From the NCBI GenBank assembly GCA_903862155.1, contig CAIOXF010000338.1:1-6003 (forward strand): a stretch of DNA of 6,003 nt, written 5' to 3'. The notes beneath the pieces are model-generated. The model did not search any database. It saw only the letters and a program-made list of their open reading frames with translations, and was not told the DNA's origin. Shown piece after piece: positions 1 to 6,003 of this stretch; position 1 is the stretch's first letter, and each line of letters opens with the position of its first letter. The translations under genes were made by a program, and so were the position numbers. This stretch comes from an uncultured cyanobacterium. Its GTDB lineage: Bacteria; Cyanobacteriota; Cyanobacteriia; PCC-6307; Cyanobiaceae.

Positions 1-1139
1 CGATCCAGGCTCTGGCGCAGGGCATAGCCCAGCAGGTTCTGCAGATCCGGAGCCAGCCTCGGCGCCACCTGGGCCAGCAGGAGCGGTGCCCAGATGCGCA
101 CCAGTTCGGCCAGTTCGCGTTCGTCGTTGGTAACGGTCACGCTCTGGTGGCTGCGCAGGCCCCGCAGTTGCTGGGGCCAGCGGCTGGAGCGGATCAGCGA
201 CTGCCCCCCATCGAGCAGCTGCAGGGCAAGCACTTCGAACAGCTCCAGGGCCAGCAACGCCACCACGGCGCGGCTCACCACGGCCCGCAGCGGCTCGATA
301 TTGATCAGCCGGGCCTCCTGCAGCCGCTCGAGCACCGGCAGGATCCGCAGCCAGCGCCAGAAAGGCAGCAGCAACGGCAGATCAATCCACCGGCGCAGCA
401 GGGCGTCGCGCCAGCGCAGGCCTGGCAGACGGCGCTTCAACCGGATCACCCGCAGCAGGATGTCGAGGGCGAAGACGCTCTGGAACAGCAGCAGATCGAG
501 CCGCCAAAAGTGGTCGGTGGGGCGGCCGTTCTCATCGATCGAGCGCCAGTAGTTGGTGGCCACCAGGGGCAGCACCTGCTGCTGCCAGAAGCGCCGCTCC
601 TGGCGCCACCCCTGGGCCTGTACCGCCGCGGGGGACAGCAGATCGGCCGCCGCCTTACGGGCTGAGTCGCTGTCGGCCCGCTGGCGCAGCCGGTTCTTGA
701 TCTTCTCCAGGGTGCCCGTGCCGCCGGAGGCCAGGAACGGGTTGGAGTCGATCATCGACTGGGTGAGCACCACCTGGCGCTGCAGCAGCCGTTGCTGCTC
801 CGGGTTGGGCATGGCACCGGGGGCCAGCGAGGCCATGGCCCGATCCAACTGGGCAAAGGCGTCGAGGTAGGCCTGGGTTTCGCGGTGCGGCTCAATCCCC
901 TTGATCGGATCCACCCAGGGGGTGATGTCGGGGAGGGCCGTGAGCGGCACCGCCAGCGGCACCGAGGGAATCGGATAGAGGTTGCGCTGCAGCCAGAAGG
1001 TGCGCAGCGGCACGTAGGTGATGTCGAAGGCCACCACCACCAGGTTGAGGCCAGCCCAGAGCGCCACGAAGCGATCCCAGCGCCGCTGCCAGGGGCCACT
1101 GGGCACGGGAGCCTGCCGGATCCAGCGAGGACGGGCCAT
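1..1139 (-). CDS. Conserved membrane protein of unknown function (5' part, cut by window edge)
   Basis: The reading frame runs leftward from ATG at 1139-1137 through position 1 with no stop, giving 379 codons; the C-terminus lies outside the window. I do not recognise a named family. A hydrophobic segment lies at about residues 26-46, followed by an aromatic/arginine stretch (YVPLRTFWLQ, 42-51) and a polar region containing DPIKGIEPHRETQAYL (77-92), then a long amphipathic, Arg/Gln-rich stretch (95-210). Further hydrophobic segments lie at about 211-231, 250-268 and 286-308. The part from 213 to 270 alternates hydrophobic residues with arginines (FALDILLRVIRLKRR, then RWLRILPVLERL) and superficially recalls S2-S4 of voltage-sensor channels, but I see no pore motif. 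An in-frame GTG at 1154-1152 is an alternative start; neither start has a clear Shine-Dalgarno. It diverges from lepB. Consistent codon bias and a length of more than 379 residues make it a real gene; the function is unknown. Confidence 0.8.
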   Translation of the reverse strand, partial: MARPRWIRQAPVPSGPWQRRWDRFVALWAGLNLVVVAFDITYVPLRTFWLQRNLYPIPSVPLAVPLTALPDITPWVDPIKGIEPHRETQAYLDAFAQLDRAMASLAPGAMPNPEQQRLLQRQVVLTQSMIDSNPFLASGGTGTLEKIKNRLRQRADSDSARKAAADLLSPAAVQAQGWRQERRFWQQQVLPLVATNYWRSIDENGRPTDHFWRLDLLLFQSVFALDILLRVIRLKRRLPGLRWRDALLRRWIDLPLLLPFWRWLRILPVLERLQEARLINIEPLRAVVSRAVVALLALELFEVLALQLLDGGQSLIRSSRWPQQLRGLRSHQSVTVTNDERELAELVRIWAPLLLAQVAPRLAPDLQNLLGYALRQSLD

Positions 1140-1198
1140 CAGGTGCTTGGGCACAGGGCAGCGGTGCCTAATCTGCCCGCCAAGGCGCGGATTGACCG
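1140..1198. promoter_or_regulatory. Divergent intergenic spacer, putative promoters for lepB and the membrane protein gene
   Basis: This 59-nt spacer separates two divergently oriented starts, so promoters or leaders for both genes should lie in it or overlap the coding ends. For lepB the best sigma70-like pair I see is TTGGGC (1147-1152) and TAATCT (1169-1174) with a 16-nt gap; both hexamers match the consensus only partly. No convincing pair was seen in the other direction. The regulatory role is inferred from gene orientation more than from motifs. Confidence 0.35.
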
Positions 1199-1918
1199 TT
1201 GGTGGCCGAAGCGGGGCAGGACACAGACCAGGACGGCGGCCAACCGCAACCGGAACAGCCCAAAGCCCCCAAGCCCCAGGCCGAGGAGAGCCCCTGGGCG
1301 TTCTGGCGCAGTGTGCTGATCACCCTGGCGGTGGCCCTGGGGATCCGCCAATACCTGGTGGAAGCCCGCTACATCCCCTCGGGATCGATGCTGCCCGGCC
1401 TGCAGATCCAAGACCGGCTGCTGGTGGAGAAGCTCACCTACCGCAACCGCGCGCCCAAGCGGGGCGAGATCGTGGTGTTCCACGCCCCCCAGCACTTTGA
1501 TCCGGTGCTCAGTGGGGGGCGCACGGTGAGTCCGCTGCAGTGCCTGGTGGTGAACCTGCCGCTGCTCAACAGCCTGCCAGGGATTGCCAATCCGGCCTGT
1601 GATGCCTACATCAAGCGGGTGGTAGCCCTACCGGGTGAGCGGGTGATGGTGAATCCCCGCGGTGAGGTGTCCATCAACGGGGCAAAGCTCAGCGAGCCCT
1701 ACGTGAAGAACCCCTGCCCGGTAGACGCCCAGGGCATGGGCCCTTGCCGCCCCCTCAACGCCGTGGTGCCTCCGGGCCACGTCCTGGTGCTGGGCGACAA
1801 CCGGGCCAACAGTTGGGATGGCCGCTTCTGGCCAGGGGGCCCGTTCCTGCCAGACAAGGAGATCATCGGCCGCGCCTTCTGGCGCTTCTATCCCTTCAAC
1901 ACCGCCGGCAAGCTCTAA
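1199..1918 (+). CDS. lepB: Signal peptidase I (leader peptidase, S26 family)
   Basis: A membrane-anchored serine protease that removes signal peptides from Sec- and Tat-exported proteins on the periplasmic or thylakoid-lumen side. The 239-residue product has a Pro/Gln/acid-rich cytoplasmic N-terminus (1-32), one transmembrane anchor (about 35-52), then the catalytic domain. Box B, IPSGSMLPGL, holds nucleophile Ser63; box D, YIKRVVALPGE, holds general base Lys139; box E, GDNRANSWDGRFW, spans 199-211. All family boxes are intact, so it should be active. One transmembrane segment and about 200-250 residues are usual for Gram-positive and cyanobacterial enzymes; E. coli LepB has two. An in-frame TGA at 1193-1195 limits the start to TTG 1199 or GTG 1202; the Shine-Dalgarno is weak (AAGG at 1182-1185), so the choice is uncertain by one codon. 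Four cysteines (115, 134, 173, 183) lie in the exported domain. The gene converges on the dihydroorotase-like gene. Confidence 0.96.
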   Translation: MVAEAGQDTDQDGGQPQPEQPKAPKPQAEESPWAFWRSVLITLAVALGIRQYLVEARYIPSGSMLPGLQIQDRLLVEKLTYRNRAPKRGEIVVFHAPQHFDPVLSGGRTVSPLQCLVVNLPLLNSLPGIANPACDAYIKRVVALPGERVMVNPRGEVSINGAKLSEPYVKNPCPVDAQGMGPCRPLNAVVPPGHVLVLGDNRANSWDGRFWPGGPFLPDKEIIGRAFWRFYPFNTAGKL

Positions 1919-1922
1919 GGCC

Positions 1923-1948
1923 AGCGCAGCCCTAGAGGCTCCAGCGCT
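1923..1948. terminator. Possible bidirectional hairpin between convergent genes
   Basis: Just after the lepB stop, an imperfect inverted repeat can fold: AGCGC (1923-1927) with GCGCT (1944-1948), and AGCC (1928-1931) with GGCT (1937-1940), with loop CTAGA and a 3-nt bulge CCA. It overlaps the stop codon of the opposing gene. There is no T-tract on either side, so it is not a classical intrinsic terminator. Its position between two convergent stops is the main support. Confidence 0.3.
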
Positions 1949-3215
1949 CAGAAGGCAGCAGCCCGCTGGCGCGGACGGCGCCGCGCCGCTGCTGCTCCGG
2001 CAGCCAGCTCTCCACAGCGGGTTGGTTGGCAGCGGTGGCGCTACCGCTGGCACGCCAAGGGGCCTGGGGATCAAACAGCACCCACTGCCGGCTGCCGGAC
2101 TGCAGCAACGGGGCATCGATCGCCAGGAAGCGGGCAGGGCCCCAGCACAGCACCTGCCAGAGCTGCTCCGGGCTCCAGCCCTGTGTGCCCACCAGCTCGT
2201 GCCAGAGCAGGGGCAGCACCGACCCATGGCCGGCCAAACCACCGCGGCGCTGATCCAACGGCAGCAGCCTCTCCTCGGGGTCGAGGGCCAGGTGATGCAC
2301 CGCCACCGCGGCAATTACCCCGGAGGCCAGGGCCTCGATCAGGGCCTGCCGGTCGGCGGGCGTACCGATCGATGGCACCACCCGCCAACCCTCGGCGGTG
2401 GGATCCAGCCGCTGGGCATCGGCCAGCAGATGCCACCAACCCACGCTGGCCATGGGCCGCTGCTGGGCCGGGCACTGGGCCAGCAGGGCAGCCCCCCCGG
2501 CGGTGGAGAGGTTCATCAGCCGCAGGGCCGGGGGGCGGTGGGCGGCGGCCAGGGCCAGCAGGCTCTGGAGGGGCAGGGTTTCACTGAGGGCCGGATCGGG
2601 GGGCCAGCCGGCCCTCAGGGCATCGGCGCCCTCGCGCACGAAGCCACCACCGGCAATGGCCGGATCCCGGGGCGCCACCAGCAGGGGGGCTGCACCCTGC
2701 TCACCCAGCCGCAGCCCGCGCTCCAGCAGGGCGATCGGAGGGCAGTGATCGCCGCAGGCCAGGCCCACCGCGCCGGCAGCCAATTGATCGCCGTGGGGGG
2801 CCAGATCGGCGTCGTGGCCGCCGCTGCTGAAGCTGCCCCAGAGCCGCAGCTGCAGGGGACCGCCGTGGGACAGCACCAGCCGCTCCGGGCAGTCCCGCCA
2901 GGGATGGGCCCAGGGCAGCAGGGCGAGGGTGCCGTAGCCGCCGGCAGCCGCGGCCGCCGAGAGCGAGGCGAGGGTTTCGGCGCGGCCGCTGCTGGGCTCC
3001 TCCAGCACGCTGTGGGGATCCACCAGGGCAGGGGCCAGCCAGGCCCCCTCGCAGGTCTGGGGCTGCAAGCCAGCCGCACGGCCCTGCTCCACCGCAGCTT
3101 CACCGATGGCCAGCAGGGTGCCATCGGCAGCGATCAGACCATCACCAGCGGCAGCCGGGTTGCCCGGGCCACGGAGCAGCTGCAGGTTGTGGAGCCAGAG
3201 CAACGGCTCAGCCAT
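1932..3215 (-). CDS. Dihydroorotase-like amidohydrolase (PyrC family), probable pseudoenzyme
   Basis: The 427-residue product has the length and layout of a class I dihydroorotase, the zinc enzyme that cyclises carbamoyl aspartate in pyrimidine synthesis, but key residues are missing. The metal-binding DxHxHxR motif is DPHSVLE (66-72): the first His (68) stays, the second is Val70 and the substrate Arg is Glu72. The usual HLST motif is NLST (235-238), replacing a metal His. The TDHAPH motif reads VHHLAL (306-311), so the catalytic Asp is replaced by His307 and the last His by Leu311. Family landmarks that remain include DPEER (312-316), GxxGHGSVLPLLW (326-338) and the GPARFLAI tail (359-366), which anchor the assignment. 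I infer an inactive or repurposed paralogue, comparable to the non-catalytic dihydroorotase homologues (PyrC', PyrX) that bind aspartate transcarbamoylase in some bacteria. ATG 3215 is supported by a good Shine-Dalgarno. It is the second gene of an operon after the phosphatase. Confidence 0.88.
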   Translation of the reverse strand: MAEPLLWLHNLQLLRGPGNPAAAGDGLIAADGTLLAIGEAAVEQGRAAGLQPQTCEGAWLAPALVDPHSVLEEPSSGRAETLASLSAAAAAGGYGTLALLPWAHPWRDCPERLVLSHGGPLQLRLWGSFSSGGHDADLAPHGDQLAAGAVGLACGDHCPPIALLERGLRLGEQGAAPLLVAPRDPAIAGGGFVREGADALRAGWPPDPALSETLPLQSLLALAAAHRPPALRLMNLSTAGGAALLAQCPAQQRPMASVGWWHLLADAQRLDPTAEGWRVVPSIGTPADRQALIEALASGVIAAVAVHHLALDPEERLLPLDQRRGGLAGHGSVLPLLWHELVGTQGWSPEQLWQVLCWGPARFLAIDAPLLQSGSRQWVLFDPQAPWRASGSATAANQPAVESWLPEQQRRGAVRASGLLPSERWSL

Positions 3216-3220
3216 GGCTG

Positions 3221-3226
3221 TCCCTT
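3221..3226 (-). promoter_or_regulatory. Ribosome-binding site overlapping the upstream stop codon
   Basis: Reading leftward, AAGGGA lies 5 nt before the ATG of the dihydroorotase-like gene and shares two bases with the TAA stop (3227-3225) of the phosphatase gene. Only 9 nt separate stop and start. This fixes the start at 3215 and suggests translational coupling of the two genes. Confidence 0.7.
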
Positions 3227-4562
3227 AGAGGGCGCCGGCGGCCGTGCGGTCGAGCACGCCGCCCAGATGGGTGGTGAGATTCATCGCCGCCACCACCGGC
3301 CCCGCCTCGGCCCCATGGGGGTAGTCGATCACGGTGACGCCACCATTGCCCTGCTTGATCGCCCAGATATCGGCGGGGCTGAGGCCGAGCAGGGCGCAGA
3401 GGATGGTTTTGTTCACGGCGTCGTGGGCGACCACCAGGGCCGTTTCCTCGCTGCCGAGGCTGCGGGCGATGGTTGTCCAGGTGGCGAGGGACCGGTTCCA
3501 CACGTCGTGGATGGTTTCGCCCTCGGGCATCTGCACGGTTTCGGGGGCGCGCTTCCAATCGGCCAGCAGCAGGGGCCAGCCCTTGGCGATCTCGCTCTCC
3601 AGCCGCCCTTCCCAGAGGCCGTGGCCGATCTCCACCAAGCCGCGGGTGGTGGTGAGGGGCACGGCCGGATGGCTGGCCAGGATCGCCTCGGCGGTCTGGC
3701 GCGGGCGGGCCATCGAACTGGAATAGGCGCGGTGGAAGCTCACCGGCGCCAGGAAGCGGCCAGCGGCCTCGGCCTGGGCACGGCCGTTGGCATTGAGGGG
3801 AATATCGATCTGGCCCTGGAAGCGGCCCTGCCGGTTCCAGTCGGTTTCGCCGTGACGCACCAGCACCAGCCGCGGCCCCTTGCCGCGGGCCGGGAGGGGA
3901 TCCCCGAGGTGGGCGGTGCCGTTGAGCGACTCGACCTGCACGGCGATGCCGCCGTCCGGGCCATGGCTGAGGTTCAGCACCGACACCGAGCAGTTGTCGA
4001 CGCGCAGGCGACGGAAGCCGCTGGCCGGCAGATCGAGCAGGGTGAGCAGCAGGCAGCGCAAGATCGCGTTATGGCCCACCACCAGCACGGTGCGATCAGC
4101 GCCAGCGAGAGCGGTGTCGTGCTCGGCCAGCAGCTGGGCCTTGAACCGGCCGGCCTGCTCCATCAGCTCGCCGATGGGGCTGTAGCTGACGCCATCCCGC
4201 TCAAGCGTGAGGGTTTCCGGTGCCTCTCGCCACAGGCGCTCCTCTTCCGAATAGCGCTCCTTGAGTTCGCTGCGCAGCAGGCCGCTCCAGGGGGCCAGAT
4301 CGATCTCGAGGAGGTCGTTGGTGGTGTCGGCCGTCAGCCCCTGGCCCTGGGTCTCCAGAAGGTTGGAAGCCGTGGCGCTGGCGCGGCGCAGTGGTGAGGT
4401 GTACGCCGCATCAAAACGCAGATCCCGCAGGGCCTCGCCGGTGCGGCGGGCCTGCTCTTCACCCTCCGCGGTGAGCGCAGAGAGGTCGTCGCGCCCCTGG
4501 ATGCGGTGCTCGATGTTGAAGCTGCTCAGCCCGTGACGGACCAGCACAATCCGGAGGGTCAC
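3225..4562 (-). CDS. Tandem two-domain histidine phosphatase (phosphoglycerate mutase/CobC-like)
   Basis: A 445-residue protein made of two histidine-phosphatase domains, which work through a phospho-histidine intermediate on small phosphorylated substrates. Domain 1 (about 1-215) has the RHG motif with His10, SPLRRA with Arg60, an acidic Glu86 and a second His164 (VVGHNAILR). Domain 2 (about 230-440) has RHGETDWN with His237, MARPRQTA with Arg286, EIGHGLWEG with Glu311, PEGET (346-350) and His380 (VVAHDAVNK). Both catalytic sets appear complete, but domain 1 lacks the GxWEG and PEGE(S/T) signatures that domain 2 keeps, so the two may differ in substrate. Relatives are often annotated as phosphoglycerate mutase, alpha-ribazole-phosphate phosphatase (cobC) or phosphoserine phosphatase; the sequence alone does not decide. 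The start is GTG at 4562, placed 6 codons before the first core strand as usual for the fold; the frame stays open upstream by chance, and no clear Shine-Dalgarno is seen. First gene of the minus-strand operon. Confidence 0.93.
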   Translation of the reverse strand: MTLRIVLVRHGLSSFNIEHRIQGRDDLSALTAEGEEQARRTGEALRDLRFDAAYTSPLRRASATASNLLETQGQGLTADTTNDLLEIDLAPWSGLLRSELKERYSEEERLWREAPETLTLERDGVSYSPIGELMEQAGRFKAQLLAEHDTALAGADRTVLVVGHNAILRCLLLTLLDLPASGFRRLRVDNCSVSVLNLSHGPDGGIAVQVESLNGTAHLGDPLPARGKGPRLVLVRHGETDWNRQGRFQGQIDIPLNANGRAQAEAAGRFLAPVSFHRAYSSSMARPRQTAEAILASHPAVPLTTTRGLVEIGHGLWEGRLESEIAKGWPLLLADWKRAPETVQMPEGETIHDVWNRSLATWTTIARSLGSEETALVVAHDAVNKTILCALLGLSPADIWAIKQGNGGVTVIDYPHGAEAGPVVAAMNLTTHLGGVLDRTAAGAL

Positions 4563-4638
4563 GGCACAGGCGCTGCTGGGCCGACATCGTATGGGAGTGG
4601 AGAATCGTGCCCTGTGCGTGGCCGCGGAGGGCCGCCCC
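4563..4638. promoter_or_regulatory. Divergent intergenic spacer between phosphatase and CPBP protease genes
   Basis: This 76-nt spacer lies between two outward-facing genes and should hold both promoters. For the leftward operon, TACGAT (4591-4586 read on the minus strand) is a fair -10 candidate, placed about 24 nt before the GTG start, but the -35 region (CAGGGC, 4614-4609) does not match the consensus. No good rightward pair was seen. The promoter role is inferred mainly from orientation. Confidence 0.35.
4626..4630 (+). promoter_or_regulatory. Shine-Dalgarno GGAGG that sets the CPBP protease start
   Basis: A full GGAGG lies 8 nt before the GTG at 4639. The only in-frame ATG nearby (4591) has no comparable site and would place the start 28 nt from the divergent phosphatase start. 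This favours GTG 4639 over ATG 4591. Confidence 0.65.
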
Positions 4639-6003
4639 GTGAGCGCCACCCCCAGCGGACCCAGCGGCGGAGCCCTCGGAGGCTGGAAAGGGCTGGTGGC
4701 CCTGCTCAGCCTCAGCCTCTGCGGCCTGCTGTGGCTCAGCGGGCTGCAGCAGAGCCTGGAGCGCCCGTCGGTGAACGACGCGCTCACCATCCGCCAGCTG
4801 GAGCTCGCCGTGCAGGCGGAGGCGGCCATTCCCCCGGGGCTGGCCCGCAGCCTGGGGGGTGGGGACCCCCGCGAGGCCCTGGCCAAGGAACTGCGCCAAG
4901 GGGTGGAAGCCGAATCCGGTGCCCCCCAACCGGAGCAGGCCCTGGAGCTGGCCCTGCTGGAAAGCGGCAGCAAGCGGCTGACGCGCCTGGAGGCGGTCAC
5001 CCCCCAGGTGCCGCCAGAGCAGCGGGCCGTGATCAACGCCCTTACCGCAAGCACCGGCGCCGGACTCCAACGCCAGGAGATCGATCTGCTGCTGGCGCCC
5101 TGGCCCGTTTCCCGCTTCACCCGGCAGCTGGTGTGCACGCAACTGGCCGCCGATCCCAGCAGCTGTGAAACCCAGGCGGCGGACCGCAGCGCCCTGGCCC
5201 GCTGGCTGGCAGTGAGTGTGGCCCCGGTGCTGTTCCTGCTGGTGGGCTCTGCCCTGATGCTGTGGGAGTTCTGGCGCCGCTGGCGGGGAACAGCCCCAGC
5301 ACTACCCCCGCTGCAGGGGCCGCCGCTTGGCCTGGCCGACGTGACGATCCTGGTGGCCGGCGGCTTCGTGGTGCTTGGGGAACTGTTTGTGCCCCAGCTG
5401 CTGATTCCCCTGGTGCAGACCCTGCTGGCTCCCCTGGCCGGACGGCCGGCGCTGGCCCAGGGGTTGCAGGTGCTCCTTCTCTATGGGGGGCTCATGGTGG
5501 CGCCGCTGCTGATCCTCAGCCGGCTGTTACGTCCCCTGGGCCAGCCCCCAACCGCCGGCTGGCTGCAGTGGCGCTGGCGGCCCGTGGGCTCCGCCCTGGG
5601 GCTGGGGGTGAGCCATGTGCTGATGGTGCTGCCGGCCGTGGCCCTCAGCGGCTGGCTGCTGGAGCGGCTGTGGAACAACGCCAGCGGCAGCAATCCGCTG
5701 CTGGAGCTGGTGCTCACCACCGGCGATCCGATCGCCCTCGGGGCCCTGGCCCTCACCGCCATGGTGCTGGCCCCAATGTTTGAGGAAACCCTGTTCCGCG
5801 GAGTGCTGCTGCCCGTGCTCGGCCAGCGATGGGGCCGAGCCTGGGGTGTGCTGGTGAGTGCGCTCACCTTTGGTTTAGCCCACCTGAGCCTCGGGGAACT
5901 GGCGCCGCTGGTGGTTCTGGGCCTGGCTCTGGGGTGGCTGCGGCTGCGCAGCGGACGGCTCGCTCCCTGCGTGCTGATGCATGGGCTATGGAACGGCCTC
6001 ACC
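4639..6003 (+). CDS. CPBP (Abi/CAAX) family intramembrane metalloprotease with long N-terminal extension (3' end cut)
   Basis: From GTG 4639 the frame is open to the window end (455 codons). The C-terminal half carries the CPBP signature of the family that includes Rce1 prenyl-protein proteases and bacterial Abi proteins: EETLFRG (Glu382, Glu383, Arg387), FGLAH (Phe411, His415) and HGLWN (His448, Asn452), all within predicted membrane helices. These are the expected metal-binding and catalytic residues, so it is probably active and lacks only its last residues here. Hydrophobic segments lie at about 18-36, 188-208, 234-256, 276-294, 318-338, 364-380, 403-418 and 421-436. Between the first two is a polar loop of about 150 residues, helical in composition, with two cysteines (166, 176). 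The positive cluster FWRRWR after the second segment suggests this loop faces the periplasm or thylakoid lumen. The substrate is unknown. An ATG at 4591 would add 16 residues but lacks a ribosome-binding site. Confidence 0.92.
   Translation, partial: MSATPSGPSGGALGGWKGLVALLSLSLCGLLWLSGLQQSLERPSVNDALTIRQLELAVQAEAAIPPGLARSLGGGDPREALAKELRQGVEAESGAPQPEQALELALLESGSKRLTRLEAVTPQVPPEQRAVINALTASTGAGLQRQEIDLLLAPWPVSRFTRQLVCTQLAADPSSCETQAADRSALARWLAVSVAPVLFLLVGSALMLWEFWRRWRGTAPALPPLQGPPLGLADVTILVAGGFVVLGELFVPQLLIPLVQTLLAPLAGRPALAQGLQVLLLYGGLMVAPLLILSRLLRPLGQPPTAGWLQWRWRPVGSALGLGVSHVLMVLPAVALSGWLLERLWNNASGSNPLLELVLTTGDPIALGALALTAMVLAPMFEETLFRGVLLPVLGQRWGRAWGVLVSALTFGLAHLSLGELAPLVVLGLALGWLRLRSGRLAPCVLMHGLWNGLT

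Noticed and set aside
94..1500. Several plus-strand open frames of 105-175 codons across the first 1.5 kb
   Set aside because: They overlap one another and lie antisense to the membrane protein gene or out of frame with lepB. They have Arg/Ser/Pro/Gln-rich content and no recognisable motif.
1818..4397. Open frame of 859 codons on the plus strand
   Set aside because: It lies antisense to two clear family members (dihydroorotase-like and histidine phosphatase) and overlaps lepB. Its composition is Gly/Gln/His/Ala-rich low complexity with no motif, as expected when GC-rich genes are read on the opposite strand.
4591..4638. ATG 4591 as the CPBP start
   Set aside because: It is in frame and possible, but the GGAGG at 4626-4630 with 8-nt spacing to GTG 4639 is a much better initiation site.
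4563..5138. N-terminal extension of the phosphatase frame giving a 637-residue protein
   Set aside because: The extra 190 or so residues are Ser/Arg/Pro-rich without motifs, lie opposite the CPBP gene, and the phosphatase core begins naturally at GTG 4562.
5262..6002. Frames of 173 codons on each strand within the CPBP gene
   Set aside because: Both are shadows of the protease frame, which carries all conserved CPBP motifs and continuous membrane helices.
1..6003. Search for mobile elements, CRISPR arrays, tRNAs, riboswitches and the cyanobacterial HIP1 octamer GCGATCGC
   Set aside because: By eye I saw no direct or terminal inverted repeats, no regularly spaced repeats, no tRNA-like cloverleaf and no HIP1 octamer. 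Abi-type annotation of the CPBP protein alone does not imply phage defence.

Overview
This window looks like chromosomal DNA from a GC-rich unicellular cyanobacterium, most likely a picocyanobacterium of the Cyanobium/Synechococcus type. The evidence is indirect: very high GC, strongly G/C-biased third codon positions (so most shadow frames stay open), dense packing, and a gene set (single-TM signal peptidase I, dihydroorotase-like protein, two-domain histidine phosphatase, long CPBP membrane protease) that I associate with this group. No rRNA, tRNA, CRISPR array, insertion sequence or phage gene was seen.

Layout. (1) Positions 1-1139, minus strand: the first 379 codons of a conserved-looking membrane protein of unknown function, cut by the left edge. 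(2) 1140-1198: a 59-nt divergent spacer that must hold the start signals of both flanking genes. (3) 1199-1918, plus strand: lepB, type I signal peptidase, complete with Ser/Lys dyad. (4) 1932-3215, minus strand: a dihydroorotase-family protein that has lost most metal and catalytic residues, facing lepB tail to tail across 13 nt. (5) 3225-4562, minus strand: a 445-residue protein with two histidine-phosphatase domains in tandem; gene 4 follows it by 9 nt with its ribosome-binding site over the phosphatase stop codon, so these two form an operon. (6) 4563-4638: a 76-nt divergent spacer. (7) 4639-6003, plus strand: a CPBP (Abi/CAAX) intramembrane metalloprotease with a large N-terminal extension, cut by the right edge just after its last conserved motif.

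The genes do not form one obvious pathway. Two are membrane-associated proteases (LepB and CPBP), one is a membrane protein of unknown role, and the minus-strand operon pairs a phosphatase with a probable pseudoenzyme. The most interesting items are the dihydroorotase pseudoenzyme and its tight coupling to the tandem phosphatase. I see no clear evidence of a new defence or mobile system; the window reads mostly as ordinary core chromosome with under-characterised genes.
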